Shown: positions 45,826 through 56,673, counted from the first letter of the stretch. The stretch is DNA of 64,000 nt from Roseovarius sp. (GCF_027019125.1 NZ_JALUXE010000027.1:591481-655480); one strand, 5' to 3'. Program-made: numbers and translations. The notes: a model not told the origin generated them from the letters alone.

Positions 45826-46503
45826 ATGCCCGAAGTCAACGCAGCCACCGGCGCAAGCGCCACCTTCACCGCCGTCGCGGCGGCCAATGCGGGCCCTAAC
45901 CGGACGGGGAATGGCGATTTGGGGCAACAGGATTTTCTGACCCTGATGACCGCGCAATTGCAGAACCAAGACCCCTTTGCACCGATGGAAAACGGCGAAT
46001 TCCTTGCACAGATGGCGCAGTTCTCGACCGTGGCGGGGCTGGACCGGGTCAACACCACCTTGAGCGAAATCGGTAGTCAGATCGGCGGAAATCGGATCGC
46101 AACCGCATCTTCGCTTCTGGGCCAGCAGGTGTTGGTGCCAGGGTCGCTTGCACGGCCCGATGCCGCGGGCGAGGTGCATGGCGTCGCCGACCTGCAAGAG
46201 GCGGCAAGTGCCGTCACTGTGATCTATTCCGACGCAGAGACGGGCGCAGAACTCCACCGGCAAGATATGGGGGCACAGCCCGCCGGCCTGATGGGATTTG
46301 ACTGGGACGGCCTGCCGGCTGAGATCGTCACGTCACGCGGCGCGGTTCGTGTGGCGATCCAAGTTGATGGCGATACCCCTGCCGAACCCTTTGTCTATGC
46401 GCGAGTGGTGGGGGTTCAGATGCCCGAGAGCGGGCAGGACATGACCCTCAGGGTCGAAGACTACGGGCTGCGCAGCAGTCTTGAGATCACCGATATTCGC
46501 TGA
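45826..46503 (+). CDS. flgD: Flagellar hook-capping protein FlgD
   Basis: A 225-residue scaffold needed to build the hook. The N-terminal LGQQDFLTLMTAQLQNQDPFAPMENGEFLAQMAQFSTV is the conserved FlgD secretion/capping region; the rest is the Ig/tudor-like part. It starts 11 nt after flgC with AAGGAG upstream. Confidence 0.93.
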   Translation: MPEVNAATGASATFTAVAAANAGPNRTGNGDLGQQDFLTLMTAQLQNQDPFAPMENGEFLAQMAQFSTVAGLDRVNTTLSEIGSQIGGNRIATASSLLGQQVLVPGSLARPDAAGEVHGVADLQEAASAVTVIYSDAETGAELHRQDMGAQPAGLMGFDWDGLPAEIVTSRGAVRVAIQVDGDTPAEPFVYARVVGVQMPESGQDMTLRVEDYGLRSSLEITDIR

Positions 46504-46550
46504 ACCCAGCATCGCAATACTCCCTTCAACGATCAGATAGGACCAGATCC

Positions 46551-47810
46551 ATGAGCTTTTACACTGCACTTTCCGGGCTGAATGCCGCGCAGACCGACAT
46601 TTCCGTAACCTCGAACAACATAGCCAACGTCGGCACCCTCGGGTTTCACGGCAGCCGCGCGGAGTTCGCGGACATTTTCACCACCAGCCCCTACAGCCGC
46701 CCCGCATCGCAAATCGGGTCCGGCACCGAGGTCAGCCGGATCGGCGTGGATTTCAAACAGGGATCTCTGACCGCGACCGGCAAAGTTCTGGATCTGTCCC
46801 TGCAGGGGCCGGGGTTTTTTCAGGTGCGCACGGGCCCCGATGCGGGGGCTGATGCGGGCTATACACGCGCCGGCGCCTTTGGCATGAATCGCGAAGGCTT
46901 TGTCACCAACGCCGCGGGGCATTTCCTGACGGTGTTTCCAACCTCTGAGAATGGCGACACGCTGTCCACGACGCAGACCCAACGTTTGCAAATCCCGCAA
47001 CTATTCGGAACGCCGCAGTCGACGACGGCGGTTGATCTGTCGTTCAACCTGTCACTTTCGGATAACGGCGGGTTGGGCACGCAGGCGGCCATTCCCGCCG
47101 CCGCCTTTGATCCGGCCGATCCCACGACTTATGCAGCTACCACACAAATTCCGGTGTTGGACGGCGCCGGGCGTGCAGTGCCCGCACAAGCGTTCTTTGT
47201 CATGTCGGATGCGCCCGACGCTCTCGACGGCGGGATTGCCTATACGGTGCAACTCGTTGTGGACGGGGTAACGGCAGAGCCCGCCGATCCGTTGGCCGCC
47301 TTGTCTTTCGATGCGGGAGGGGCGCAGACCGGAGGCCTTGAGGCCATGAGCTTTGCCCTCGGGGATCAGTCTCTTTCGCTGTCTCTTGCCGGGTCGCGTG
47401 TCTCGGACGGTCCCTTTGGCGCGATTACCGTGTCCCAGAATGGCACCCGACAGCTTGATCTGTCGTCTGTCGATGTGCGTCAGGACGGGACCGTCTGGGC
47501 GAACTATGGGGCTGAAACCTCGATTGCCGTGGGGCAGGTTGCGGTTGTAAACTTCTCCGACATCCAGGGCCTGGGCAGTATCGGAAGCGCGACCTACCGC
47601 GCCTCGCGCGAATCTGGCGAGGCCCATTTGGGTGTGCCGGGCTCGAGCGGTTTCGGGGCTGTGCGATCCGGTTCGGTCGAGAGCTCGAATGTCGATCTGA
47701 CGGAACAACTGGTCAATCTGATCATGGCACAGCGGAACTATCAGGCCTCCGCCAAGGCGCTCGAGACCAACGGAACCTTGGCCGACACGGTCATGAACAT
47801 CCGTAGCTAA
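46551..47810 (+). CDS. flgE: Flagellar hook protein FlgE
   Basis: A 419-residue hook subunit. The N-terminal SFYTALSGLNAAQTDISVTSNNIANVGTLGFHGSRAEFADIF and C-terminal SNVDLTEQLVNLIMAQRNYQASAKALETNGTLADTVMNI are the conserved D0 ends; the variable middle (residues ~150-330) would be exposed. The length is similar to E. coli FlgE (~400 aa). Confidence 0.93.
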   Translation: MSFYTALSGLNAAQTDISVTSNNIANVGTLGFHGSRAEFADIFTTSPYSRPASQIGSGTEVSRIGVDFKQGSLTATGKVLDLSLQGPGFFQVRTGPDAGADAGYTRAGAFGMNREGFVTNAAGHFLTVFPTSENGDTLSTTQTQRLQIPQLFGTPQSTTAVDLSFNLSLSDNGGLGTQAAIPAAAFDPADPTTYAATTQIPVLDGAGRAVPAQAFFVMSDAPDALDGGIAYTVQLVVDGVTAEPADPLAALSFDAGGAQTGGLEAMSFALGDQSLSLSLAGSRVSDGPFGAITVSQNGTRQLDLSSVDVRQDGTVWANYGAETSIAVGQVAVVNFSDIQGLGSIGSATYRASRESGEAHLGVPGSSGFGAVRSGSVESSNVDLTEQLVNLIMAQRNYQASAKALETNGTLADTVMNIRS

Positions 47811-47824
47811 GGCAGGGCGCCACC

Positions 47825-48586
47825 ATGGACCGCATGATCTATACCGCGCTCAATGCCTTGGGCGTCAATCGCGACAGCCAGGTGGCGCAGGCGCAAAACC
47901 TCGCCAACCAGACCGTGCCGGGCTATCGCCGCGACCTTCCCAACGAAGGCGGGGTACGGTTTCTGGAAATGATGGAGGGCCTGACCACGCGTGCCTTTCA
48001 GGTCGAGACAGGTCCCGCCGGGTTTTCACAGGAAACAGGCAGGCTCACACGCACGGACGAGGAACTGGATGTTGCGATCGCCGATCAGGGCTTTTTCTAT
48101 GTAAAGCCTGACTCCGGCGATCCGGCACTCAGTCGCCGTGGCGATCTGCGGCGCGATACTGATGGCACGCTGCGCAACGGCGCGGGGGATGCCATGCTGG
48201 GGCCAGGCATGGCCCCAATTCAGATACCCGCCTATCGCAATATCCGGATTACCGACATCGGTGAGATCTACATTCAGCCGATGGATGACCCCGAGGGAGT
48301 GCCGGTTCTGGCGGGGGTTTTGGCCACTGTGGTGCCGCCGGCAGAGATGGCGCTGACCAAGGGCGAGGATGGCCAGATCAGGACCGTCGCGGGCCCTCTG
48401 CCGCCACCCGATCAGCGCGCAGAGGTCTTGCAGGGCACATTGGAGAGCAGCAACGTCAACCCGGTCGAGGAACTGCTGTCCACCATGCAGATGCAACGCA
48501 ATTTCGAACTGGGCATGCGCATGGTCCTGACCGCGCGCGAACTGGATGAAGGTGGCGCGCGCATGATGCAGGCACCAGAGGGCTAA
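47825..48586 (+). CDS. flgF: Flagellar basal-body rod protein FlgF
   Basis: A 253-residue rod protein. It has MIYTALNALGVNRDSQVAQAQNLANQTVPGYRRDLP at the start, the family GFFYVKP strand and ISNVNPVEELL-like SSNVNPVEELLSTMQMQRNFELGMRM at the end. It follows flgE by 14 nt. It is the last flagellar gene: flgG, flgH and flgI do not follow, and a BaiN-type gene converges instead. FlgG is a less likely alternative. Confidence 0.88.
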   Translation: MDRMIYTALNALGVNRDSQVAQAQNLANQTVPGYRRDLPNEGGVRFLEMMEGLTTRAFQVETGPAGFSQETGRLTRTDEELDVAIADQGFFYVKPDSGDPALSRRGDLRRDTDGTLRNGAGDAMLGPGMAPIQIPAYRNIRITDIGEIYIQPMDDPEGVPVLAGVLATVVPPAEMALTKGEDGQIRTVAGPLPPPDQRAEVLQGTLESSNVNPVEELLSTMQMQRNFELGMRMVLTARELDEGGARMMQAPEG

Positions 48587-48613
48587 GGCAGGCGCTTGCC
48601 CGGTGACGACAGG

Positions 48614-49807
48614 TCAGCCTTTCGCAGCTTCTGCGATCGCCGTGCCTGCGGCCCACCCCGACGACCAGGCCCATTGGAAGTTGTAGCCACCAAGCCACCC
48701 GGTCACATCCACCGCCTCGCCGATCGCGTAGAGGCCGGTCAGGTGGTTTGATTGCATGGTTTTGGACGATAACCCGCCGGTGTCGATCCCGCCCAAGGTG
48801 ACTTCGGCGGTGCGGTAGCCTTCGGTGCCGGTTGGTTTCATCCGCCAGCCCCGCAGTGTGCTGATGATCTCGGCCAACCGCGCGTCGGAATGATCGGCAA
48901 GATTGCCGGCAAGGCCCAAGTCGGGGGCCAGATACGCCACGAGTTTCGCGGGCAGGTGGTGCCCTAGCTCGGTCGTCACATTGCGGCGGCCGGCAGTCTG
49001 ACGCTGCTGGCGGAGCGCGTCAAACAGCGTTGCGGAGGGGTCGAGGTCGAGAGTGATCGACTGACCCTCGCGCCAATAGGACGAGATTTGCAGGATCGCG
49101 GGGCCCGACAGGCCGCGATGCGTGAAAAGCGCCGCTTCGTCAAAGCTGACCCCTGCGCAACTGGCCCGCACCGGCAGGGCGGTGCCGGACAGGGATGCAA
49201 AGGGCGTGTCAGAAAAGGTGAGCGGCACAAGCGCGGGCCGTGTCTCGGTTATCTGGTGGCCGAATTGCCGTGCGATGTCGTAGGCGATGCCGGTGGCGCC
49301 CATCTTGGGGATGGATTTTCCGCCGGTGGCGAGCACGAGGTTGCGGGCGGTGACGGTCACACGGCGCCCCTCGCGGTCGAGTGCGGCGCAAAAACGGTTT
49401 CCATCATGGGAAATGTCTGTGATCTGCGTCGAGAGCCAGAGGTCCGCCCCCGCCTGGCGCAGTTCCTTGACCAGCAGGGTCACGATCTGGGTGGCCTTGT
49501 CGTCACAAAAGAGCTGGCCGAGGGTTTTCTCATGCCAAGCCACGCCGTGACGTGCGATGAGGTCGAGAAAATCCCACTGGGTATAGCGCGAGAGCGCCGA
49601 TTTGCAGAAATGCGGGTTGCCCGAAATGAAGTTTGCCGGTGTCGTGCCAAGGTTGGTAAAGTTGCACCGGCCACCGCCTGAGATGCGGATTTTCTCGCCG
49701 GGTGCGCGCGCATGGTCAATCACCAGCGTGCCCGGCCCGGCATGGGCCGCACACATCATGCCGGCGGCCCCGGCCCCAAGAATGAGCGTGTTGCAGTCAT
49801 GGCGCAT
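48614..49807 (-). CDS. BaiN/RdsA-like NAD(P)/FAD-dependent oxidoreductase (HI0933 family)
   Basis: A 397-residue flavoprotein. The N-terminal FAD motif LILGAGAAGMMCAAHAG is at residues ~7-23, then KIRISGGGRCNFTN, LATGGKSIPKMGATG and the C-terminal GGIDTGGLSSKTMQSNHLTGLYAIGEAVDVTGWLGGYNFQWAWSSG, all hallmarks of the HI0933-like family. The physiological role is unclear (YhiN in E. coli). The ATG at 49805-49807 is the family start; longer extension upstream runs antisense to ftsW and is not used. Confidence 0.93.
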   Translation of the reverse strand: MRHDCNTLILGAGAAGMMCAAHAGPGTLVIDHARAPGEKIRISGGGRCNFTNLGTTPANFISGNPHFCKSALSRYTQWDFLDLIARHGVAWHEKTLGQLFCDDKATQIVTLLVKELRQAGADLWLSTQITDISHDGNRFCAALDREGRRVTVTARNLVLATGGKSIPKMGATGIAYDIARQFGHQITETRPALVPLTFSDTPFASLSGTALPVRASCAGVSFDEAALFTHRGLSGPAILQISSYWREGQSITLDLDPSATLFDALRQQRQTAGRRNVTTELGHHLPAKLVAYLAPDLGLAGNLADHSDARLAEIISTLRGWRMKPTGTEGYRTAEVTLGGIDTGGLSSKTMQSNHLTGLYAIGEAVDVTGWLGGYNFQWAWSSGWAAGTAIAEAAKG

Positions 49808-49933
49808 GGGCTTGGCTCTGCCGCGAAAAGCCGCCGATTGGCAAGGGGATAGTTCTGGTGTTGAGGCGAAAATAACGCTAAACTGTGTGTCAGACCCCGC
49901 AAAGGGGCGCAAGATGCATGAGGCGGCAGGCAG

Positions 49934-51097
49934 ATGACAGAGATGGTCTATGGGGCGATGCCCCTGCGGGACGCAGAGCCCGTCCTTCCCAAATGGTGGC
50001 GCACGATCGACAAATGGACGCTGACCTGCGTCCTGATCCTGTTCAGCATCGGCATGTTGCTTGGGCTTGCGGCCTCGCCGCCGCTTGCCGAAAAGAACGG
50101 GCTGGGTGCGTTCCATTACGTGCAACGGCAGGCATTGTTCGGTGGTGTGGCGCTGGCGGTGATGGTGCTTGTGTCGATGATGCGTCCCGAAATGGTGCGA
50201 CGCATGGCGGTTCTGGGGTTTCTCGCTGCTTTCGCCGCGCTGATTGCCCTGCCGTTTCTGGGGACAGACTTTGGCAAGGGGGCGGTGCGGTGGTACAGCC
50301 TCGGTTTTGCGTCGGTGCAGCCGTCCGAGTTTCTCAAGCCCGTGTTCGTGGTCGTGGCCGCCTGGATGATGGCTGCGAGCCAGCAGGTTAACGGGCCGCC
50401 GGGGCTGAGCTGGTCGTTTCTTTTGACCATCGTGATCCTTGCCTTTCTGGCGACGCAGCCCGATTTCGGACAGGCGGCGCTCGTGCTGTTCGGTTGGGGC
50501 GTGATGTACTTTGTCGCGGGCGCGCCGGTGACGCTTCTCCTGGGTATGGCAGGGGGCGTGGTTCTGGTGGGCAGCTTCGCCTATGCCAATTCCGAGCATT
50601 TCGCGCGTCGGATCGACGGTTTCCTCAGTCCCGAGGTGGACCCCACAACACAGCTTGGTTTTGCGACCAATGCCATCCGGGAAGGAGGCTTCTTTGGTGT
50701 GGGCGTGGGCGAAGGTCAGGTCAAATGGAGCCTGCCGGACGCACATACGGATTTCATCATCGCAGTCGCCGCCGAGGAATACGGGCTGGTGCTGGTGCTT
50801 TGCATCATTGCTCTTTACGGCAGTGTCGTGGTGCGGTCCCTCCTGCGCTTGATGCGTGAACGGGACCCTTTCATTCGCCTTGCGGGCACGGGCCTTGTGG
50901 TCATGTTCGGGGCGCAGGCAATGATCAACATGGGCGTTGCCGTGCGCCTTTTGCCTGCAAAGGGAATGACCCTGCCTTTTGTCAGCTATGGCGGCTCGTC
51001 GGTGGTGGCAGGGGGGATTGCCTTGGGCATGCTTCTGGCCTTTACCCGAACGCGGCCCCAAGGGCAGATCGGGGATATCCTGCGGGGGCGTTCATGA
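49934..51097 (+). CDS. ftsW: Lipid II polymerase FtsW
   Basis: A 387-residue SEDS-family membrane protein with about ten helices, the septal glycosyltransferase. Landmarks are [18 protein letters not shown] (catalytic Asp region nearby), [33 protein letters not shown] and the C-terminal [20 protein letters not shown]. It starts the ftsW-murG-murC-DUF2484-murB-ddl-ftsQAZ cluster. Its stop overlaps murG by 4 nt. Confidence 0.95.
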   Translation: MTEMVYGAMPLRDAEPVLPKWWRTIDKWTLTCVLILFSIGMLLGLAASPPLAEKNGLGAFHYVQRQALFGGVALAVMVLVSMMRPEMVRRMAVLGFLAAFAALIALPFLGTDFGKGAVRWYSLGFASVQPSEFLKPVFVVVAAWMMAASQQVNGPPGLSWSFLLTIVILAFLATQPDFGQAALVLFGWGVMYFVAGAPVTLLLGMAGGVVLVGSFAYANSEHFARRIDGFLSPEVDPTTQLGFATNAIREGGFFGVGVGEGQVKWSLPDAHTDFIIAVAAEEYGLVLVLCIIALYGSVVVRSLLRLMRERDPFIRLAGTGLVVMFGAQAMINMGVAVRLLPAKGMTLPFVSYGGSSVVAGGIALGMLLAFTRTRPQGQIGDILRGRS

Positions 51098-52200
51098 CGG
51101 CTCGACAGCCCTTGTTGATCATCGCGGCGGGCGGAACCGGCGGGCATATGTTTCCCGCGCAGGCGCTCGCAGAGGTGATGCTGCGGCGTGGCTGGCGGGT
51201 GCGGCTGAGCACGGATGCGCGTGGCGCGCGTTACGTGGGGGGCTTTCCCCATTCGGTTGAAATCGAACAAGTGGCAAGCGCCACTTTCGCGCGCGGCGGA
51301 TTGCTCAACAAGCTGCTGGCCCCGTTCCACATTGCAGGCGGCGTTCTGGGCGCAAGCCTGCGGATGATGCGGGACAAGCCGGATGTGGTGGTGGGCTTTG
51401 GCGGCTATCCGAGCATTCCTGCGCTGACAGCGGCCTGGCTTCTGCGGCGTCCGCGTATGGTGCATGAGCAAAACGGCGTGCTGGGGCGGGTCAACAAGGT
51501 TTTTGCGCGTCGGGTCGATGTGGTTGCCTGCGGCACCTGGCCGACAACCCTGCCCGAGGGTACAAAGGCCGAGCACGTGGGCAATCCGGTGCGTGCGGCG
51601 GTGCTTGAGCGGGCAGGTGCGGGCTATATCGCTCCGGGGGATTATCCGATGTCGGTGCTGGTGATCGGCGGCTCTCAGGGGGCGCGTATCCTCAGCGATG
51701 TGGTGCCTGCCGCCATTGCCGCGCTGCCCGCGGCAATCCTGCGCAATGTCCGGGTCAGCCATCAGGCGCGCGAGGAGGATATGAACCGCGTGGCGCGGTT
51801 CTATGCCGAAGCGGGGATCGACGCCGAAGTGCAGCCCTTCTTTCGCGATGTCCCGCGCCGTATGACCGAGGCGCAGCTTGTCATCAGCCGGGCGGGCGCG
51901 TCGAGCATCGCCGATGTTTCGATCATCGGGCGGCCCGCGATCCTCATTCCGTATGCTGCTGCCGCGGGCGACCATCAGGCCGCCAATGCCCGTGGGCTGG
52001 CCGCCGCGGGCGGGGCGATCGTGATCCCCGAGAGCCGGTTGACCGAGGCCGTTCTGACCGAACAGATCGGCGCGGTGCTGAGCGATCCGACCGGCGCTTC
52101 GATGATGGCGCAGGCCGCGCTGAGCTGCGGCATGCCCGACGCCCCCCAAAATCTGGCCGATATGGTCGAAGACCTTGCGCAAAAAGGGCAAAAGCAATGA
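51094..52200 (+). CDS. murG: UDP-N-acetylglucosamine transferase MurG
   Basis: A 368-residue GT-B glycosyltransferase that adds GlcNAc to lipid I, giving lipid II at the inner membrane. The N-terminal G-loop [15 protein letters not shown] (residues ~10-24), [12 protein letters not shown] and the C-terminal [25 protein letters not shown] are conserved. Start and stop overlap ftsW and murC by 4 nt each, so translation is coupled. Confidence 0.96.
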   Translation: MTARQPLLIIAAGGTGGHMFPAQALAEVMLRRGWRVRLSTDARGARYVGGFPHSVEIEQVASATFARGGLLNKLLAPFHIAGGVLGASLRMMRDKPDVVVGFGGYPSIPALTAAWLLRRPRMVHEQNGVLGRVNKVFARRVDVVACGTWPTTLPEGTKAEHVGNPVRAAVLERAGAGYIAPGDYPMSVLVIGGSQGARILSDVVPAAIAALPAAILRNVRVSHQAREEDMNRVARFYAEAGIDAEVQPFFRDVPRRMTEAQLVISRAGASSIADVSIIGRPAILIPYAAAAGDHQAANARGLAAAGGAIVIPESRLTEAVLTEQIGAVLSDPTGASMMAQAALSCGMPDAPQNLADMVEDLAQKGQKQ

Positions 52201-53600
52201 ACGCAGCGACCAAGCTTCCGACGGATATCGGTCCCATCCACTTTGTCGGGATCGGGGGTATCGGGATGTCCGGGATCGCCGAGGTGTTGATCAACCATGG
52301 CTACCGGGTGCAGGGCTCCGACCTCAAATCCACGCCGATCACCGAGCGTCTGGCGGGCATGGGCGCCACGGTGTTCGAAGGGCAGCGCGCCGAGAACCTC
52401 GCTGGTGCGGAGGTGATCGTGATCTCGTCTGCGATCAAGCCCGGCAATCCTGAACTGGACGAGGCGCGCAAGCGCGGTCTGCCCGTCGTGCGCCGCGCCG
52501 AGATGCTGGCCGAGTTGATGCGCCTCAAGTCCAACATCGCCGTGGCGGGCACCCATGGCAAGACCACGACCACGACGCTTGTGGCCGAGCTTTTGGTCAA
52601 GGGGGGGATTGATCCCACGGTCGTCAACGGCGGCATCATTCACGCCTATGGCAGCAATGCGCGGATGGGGCAAGGCGAGTGGATGGTGGTCGAGGCCGAC
52701 GAGAGCGATGGCACTTTCAACCGTCTGCCCGCGACCATCGCCATCGTCACCAATATCGACCCCGAGCATATGGAGCATTGGGGAAATATCGAGCGGCTGC
52801 GGCAGGGGTTTTACGACTTCGTAAGCAATATTCCCTTTTACGGGCTGGCGGTCTGTTGCACCGACCACCCCGAGGTTCAGGCGCTTGTGGGCCGCATCAC
52901 CGACCGCCGTGTCACGACCTACGGTTTCAATGCGCAGGCCGATGTGCGGGCGGTCAACCTGCACTACGAAAAGGGTGTCGCGCATTTCGATGTGGCGCTT
53001 CAGGCCGAGGGGCGGGTGATCGAAGGCTGTACTCTGCCGATGCCCGGCGACCACAATGTCAGCAATGCGCTCAGCGCGGTGGCAGTGGCACGCCATCTTG
53101 GCATGAAAGCTGATGAAATTCGTGCGGCTCTGGCCAGTTTCGGTGGCGTCAACCGGCGCTTTACCCGCGTGGGTGAGGTGAACGGCGTCACGATCATCGA
53201 CGATTACGGTCATCACCCGGTCGAGATTGCGGCCGTGCTGCGCGCAGCGCGGCAGGCCACGACGGGGCGGGTGATCGCGGTGCATCAACCGCATCGTTAC
53301 AGCCGTCTGTCCAACCTTTTTGACGATTTTTGCGGCTGCTTCAACGAGGCTGACGTGGTGGCCATCGCAGAGGTTTACGCGGCAGGCGAAGCCCCTATTC
53401 CTGGGGCAAGCCGCGATGATCTTGTGGCAGGGCTCATTCGTCACGGTCACCGCCACGCCCGTGCGATCCGCGACGAAGAAGATCTGGAACGTCTGGTGCG
53501 GGAACAGGCCGGGCCGGGGGATATGGTGGTCTGCCTCGGGGCCGGCACCATCAGCGCTTGGGCCAACGGGCTGCCGGCGCGCCTTGGTGTGGCGGCATGA
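52197..53600 (+). CDS. murC: UDP-N-acetylmuramate--L-alanine ligase
   Basis: A 467-residue ligase that adds L-Ala to UDP-MurNAc. The UDP loop [15 protein letters not shown] is near residues 17-31, the ATP loop GTHGKTTT at 118-125, then [11 protein letters not shown] and [14 protein letters not shown]. Start overlaps murG and stop overlaps the DUF2484 gene, both ATGA. Confidence 0.96.
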   Translation: MNAATKLPTDIGPIHFVGIGGIGMSGIAEVLINHGYRVQGSDLKSTPITERLAGMGATVFEGQRAENLAGAEVIVISSAIKPGNPELDEARKRGLPVVRRAEMLAELMRLKSNIAVAGTHGKTTTTTLVAELLVKGGIDPTVVNGGIIHAYGSNARMGQGEWMVVEADESDGTFNRLPATIAIVTNIDPEHMEHWGNIERLRQGFYDFVSNIPFYGLAVCCTDHPEVQALVGRITDRRVTTYGFNAQADVRAVNLHYEKGVAHFDVALQAEGRVIEGCTLPMPGDHNVSNALSAVAVARHLGMKADEIRAALASFGGVNRRFTRVGEVNGVTIIDDYGHHPVEIAAVLRAARQATTGRVIAVHQPHRYSRLSNLFDDFCGCFNEADVVAIAEVYAAGEAPIPGASRDDLVAGLIRHGHRHARAIRDEEDLERLVREQAGPGDMVVCLGAGTISAWANGLPARLGVAA

Positions 53601-53842
53601 CGGTGTCCTTGGTTCTGGCGTGCCTTTGGGCGCTCGCCGCCAATCTGCTTGCCATGATGCCAAGTCGTAATCATCACTGGCGGCGCGCCTATCTGCTCAT
53701 GGCGCTCGGTGTGCCGATCCTCGGCTTTGTCACATGGCAGAACGGGCCTTGGATCGGTCTGATGGTGATGGCCGCCGGGATGAGTGTGCTGCGGTGGCCG
53801 GTGATCTATCTCGGGCGGTGGATGCGACGGAAAGTTGGCTAG
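53597..53842 (+). CDS. DUF2484 small membrane protein
   Basis: An 81-residue protein with three likely helices: residues ~2-20, ~30-47 and ~50-70. The segment [26 protein letters not shown] fits the DUF2484 family, conserved between murC and murB in Rhodobacteraceae. It begins within the murC stop codon. A role in cell-wall synthesis is implied only by its conserved position. Confidence 0.85.
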   Translation: MTVSLVLACLWALAANLLAMMPSRNHHWRRAYLLMALGVPILGFVTWQNGPWIGLMVMAAGMSVLRWPVIYLGRWMRRKVG

Positions 53843-53892
53843 GGGATGCGCAAGGCTTTACCTTGCGCGCGTCAGAAGGCAAAAGCGCCGTC

Positions 53893-54846
53893 ATGAACAA
53901 CATGCCACAGACCAGAGGCGCGATGACGCCTGACCGACCCTTGGCCGATCTGACCTGGCTGCGCGTGGGCGGCCCGGCGGACTGGCTGTTTCAGCCAGCG
54001 GACCTCGAGGATCTCACGGGCTTTCTGGCCGGGCTTGATCCCGCTGTGCCCGTCTTTCCCATGGGCGTTGGCAGCAATCTGATCGTGCGCGACGGTGGCC
54101 TCCATGCGGTGGTGATCCGGCTGGGGCGCGGGTTCAACACCATTCGCGTGGACGGGCCGCGCGTGATCGCCGGTGCGGCCGCGCTTGACGCCCATGTGGC
54201 GCGACGGGCGGCAGAGGCGGGGGTGGATCTTACGTTCCTTCGCACCATTCCGGGCAGCATCGGGGGCGCGGTGCGGATGAACGCGGGCTGCTACGGCGCC
54301 TATGTGGCGGATCATCTGGTAGAGGCCAAGGCCGTGACACGGGGCGGCGAGGTGGTGACGCTCGCGCCCGATGCGCTGCAATTTGCCTATCGGCACAGCA
54401 TGCTGCCCGAGGGCTGGGTGATTGTCGAGGCGACTTTCGAGGGGGTTCTGGCGGACCCGGCGGAGTTGGAGCGCAAGATGGCCGACCAGATTGCCAAGCG
54501 CGATGCGACACAGCCCACCAAAGAGCGCAGCGCCGGCAGCACATTTCGCAATCCGGCGGGGTTTTCCTCGACCGGGCAGGCAGATGATGTGCACGATCTC
54601 AAGGCGTGGAAGGTCATCGACGAGGCGGGTTTGCGCGGCGCGCGGCGCGGCGGCGCACAGATGAGCGAGATGCACCCCAATTTCCTGATCAACACGGGCG
54701 GGGCGTCTGCCGCCGATCTCGAAGGTCTGGGCGAAGAGGTGCGAAAAAAGGTTTTTCAAATGCGTGGAATAGAGTTACAGTGGGAAATCATGAGGGTCGG
54801 CGAACCGGCTCCGGGCACAAGCCCACAGGCAGACTGGCGAAAATAA
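53893..54846 (+). CDS. murB: UDP-N-acetylenolpyruvoylglucosamine reductase
   Basis: A 317-residue FAD enzyme that makes UDP-MurNAc with [58 protein letters not shown] and SAGSTFRNP (catalytic Ser-Gly region) are conserved, as is the C-terminal Glu in the [18 protein letters not shown] region. It is a type II-like MurB. The ATG at 53893 was chosen; longer extension overlaps DUF2484. Confidence 0.95.
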   Translation: MNNMPQTRGAMTPDRPLADLTWLRVGGPADWLFQPADLEDLTGFLAGLDPAVPVFPMGVGSNLIVRDGGLHAVVIRLGRGFNTIRVDGPRVIAGAAALDAHVARRAAEAGVDLTFLRTIPGSIGGAVRMNAGCYGAYVADHLVEAKAVTRGGEVVTLAPDALQFAYRHSMLPEGWVIVEATFEGVLADPAELERKMADQIAKRDATQPTKERSAGSTFRNPAGFSSTGQADDVHDLKAWKVIDEAGLRGARRGGAQMSEMHPNFLINTGGASAADLEGLGEEVRKKVFQMRGIELQWEIMRVGEPAPGTSPQADWRK

Positions 54847-54889
54847 TACGACAACAGGGTCGGAAAACCGGCTCGAGACATTGAGGCAC

Positions 54890-55813
54890 ATGGTGGTTGG
54901 TTCGAGCAGAACAACCCCGAAAGTGGCGGTGATCATGGGCGGCCCCTCGGCGGAGAGGGACGTGTCGCTCTCTTCAGGGCGTGAGTGCGCCGTCGCGTTG
55001 CGGGAAGCAGGGTTTGAGGTGGTCGAGGTGGATGCCGCGGTCGACCTCTGCGCGCGTTTACAAGAGATAAAGCCGGACGTGGTATTCAATGCCCTGCATG
55101 GGCGTTGGGGCGAGGATGGGTGCGTGCAGGGGATGCTGGAGTGGATGCACCTGCCCTATACCCACTCGGGGGTGTTGTCCTCGGCGCTTGCCATGGACAA
55201 GGAACGTACCAAGGCGGCCTATCGCGCGGCGGGCCTGCCGGTGGTCGAAAGCATTCTGGCGCCCCGCGACGAGGTGCGCACGCGGCATGTGATGCCGCCG
55301 CCCTATGTGGTCAAACCATACAACGAAGGTTCGTCCGTGGGTGTCTATCTGGTAGAGGCCGGGGCGAACAGGCCGCCGGCCCTCTCGGAGGACATGCCCG
55401 AGGTGGTGATGGTCGAAGCCTATGCCCCGGGGCGCGAGCTCACGACGACGGTGATCGGCGACCGGGCGCTTACGGTGACGGATATCGTGACCGAGGGCTG
55501 GTATGACTACGATGCCAAATACAAGCCCGGCGGCTCGCGTCATGTCGTGCCCGCGGATATTCCCCAGGAGATATTCGATGCCTGCCTCGACTATGCGCTG
55601 CGCGCGCATGTGGTTCTGGGGTGTCGCGGGGTCAGTCGTACCGATTTCCGATGGGATGCGGCGCGCGGCCTTGACGGGTTGATCCTTCTGGAAACCAACA
55701 CTCAGCCGGGGATGACGCCCACGTCGCTGGTTCCGGAACAGGCGCAGGCGCTTGGTATTTCTTTTCCGGAGCTTTGCCGCTGGATGGTGGAGGATGCGTC
55801 ATGCAACCGGTGA
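54890..55813 (+). CDS. ddl: D-alanine--D-alanine ligase
   Basis: A 307-residue ATP-grasp ligase. VAVIMGGPSAERDVSLSSG is the Ddl N-terminus, followed by NALHGRWGEDGCVQGML, LAMDKERTK, VVKPYNEGSSVGV and LLETNTQPGMTPTSLVPEQA. The ATG at 54890 sits 3 codons after an in-frame TTG and is preceded by TTGAGG. The stop overlaps ftsQ by 13 nt. Confidence 0.95.
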   Translation: MVVGSSRTTPKVAVIMGGPSAERDVSLSSGRECAVALREAGFEVVEVDAAVDLCARLQEIKPDVVFNALHGRWGEDGCVQGMLEWMHLPYTHSGVLSSALAMDKERTKAAYRAAGLPVVESILAPRDEVRTRHVMPPPYVVKPYNEGSSVGVYLVEAGANRPPALSEDMPEVVMVEAYAPGRELTTTVIGDRALTVTDIVTEGWYDYDAKYKPGGSRHVVPADIPQEIFDACLDYALRAHVVLGCRGVSRTDFRWDAARGLDGLILLETNTQPGMTPTSLVPEQAQALGISFPELCRWMVEDASCNR

Positions 55814-56670
55814 TCCCGCGCACGGACCCTGCGCCGTCGCGCATGTCCTACCGCCTGCAGCGCCTGATGTTGACGCCGCTCTATCGGCGGCTGATCCGTT
55901 TCGGCCTGCCGATGCTGGTCGTGACGGCGGCGATTGGCGGCTATCTGAGCAGTGATGCGCGCCGCACGGCCCTCATTGAGCAGGTTGCCGAAATCCGCCA
56001 CCAGATCGAAACCCGCCCTGAATTCATGGTCAACCTTCTGTCTGTCGAAGGGGCCAGCACCAGCGTTCAAGAGGATATCCGCGAGATTTTCCCCTATGAC
56101 CTGCCAGCCAGCTCCTTTGATCTGGTGCTCGACGATATTCGCGTGATGATCGAGGAACTGCCTGCCGTGGCCCGCGCCGAAGTGCGTATCCGTCAGGGCG
56201 GTGTTCTGGTGGCCGAAATCACCGAACGCGTGCCGGTCGCGCTCTGGAAAACACGCGATGCGCTCAACGTGATCGACATCGAGGGGCAGGTGATCGGTGT
56301 GGTCAAGGCCCGCGCCGACCGCGCCGACCTGCCCGTCGTGGCGGGCGATGGCGCGCCGGAGCAGGTGGCCGAGGCAATCGAGATCCTGCGGGCGGCGATA
56401 CCCTTGGGGATGGACCTGCGCGGTCTTGTGCGGATGGGCGAGCGGCGATGGGATCTGGTGCTTGCGGATGGCAAGCGCATCCTCTTGCCCGAAAACGGCG
56501 CGGTGCGCGCGCTTGAGCGGGTGATCGTGCTGCATGGGGCACAGGATATGCTGGGCCGTGATCTGGCCTCTGTCGACATGCGCATTGCGGCACGCCCGAC
56601 AATCCGGCTGAACGAAAATGCCATGGAAGACTGGTGGACGATAACACAAATGAGTTTGGGGATGAACTGA
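55801..56670 (+). CDS. ftsQ: Cell division protein FtsQ
   Basis: A 289-residue bitopic divisome protein with a basic cytoplasmic N-terminus, a transmembrane helix at residues ~36-55 (FGLPMLVVTAAIGGYL), a POTRA domain (FMVNLLSVEGASTSVQEDIREIFPYDLPASSF) and the FtsQ C-terminal domain (RGLVRMGERRWDLVLADGKRILLPE). The ATG at 55801 overlaps ddl by 13 nt. It bridges FtsK to FtsBL in the periplasm. Confidence 0.93.
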   Translation: MQPVIPRTDPAPSRMSYRLQRLMLTPLYRRLIRFGLPMLVVTAAIGGYLSSDARRTALIEQVAEIRHQIETRPEFMVNLLSVEGASTSVQEDIREIFPYDLPASSFDLVLDDIRVMIEELPAVARAEVRIRQGGVLVAEITERVPVALWKTRDALNVIDIEGQVIGVVKARADRADLPVVAGDGAPEQVAEAIEILRAAIPLGMDLRGLVRMGERRWDLVLADGKRILLPENGAVRALERVIVLHGAQDMLGRDLASVDMRIAARPTIRLNENAMEDWWTITQMSLGMN

Positions 56671-56673
56671 ACC

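Noticed and set aside
49808..51061. N-terminal extension of the BaiN-like frame to 51061
   Set aside because: The added region is antisense to ftsW and basic/low-complexity; family members start at 49807.
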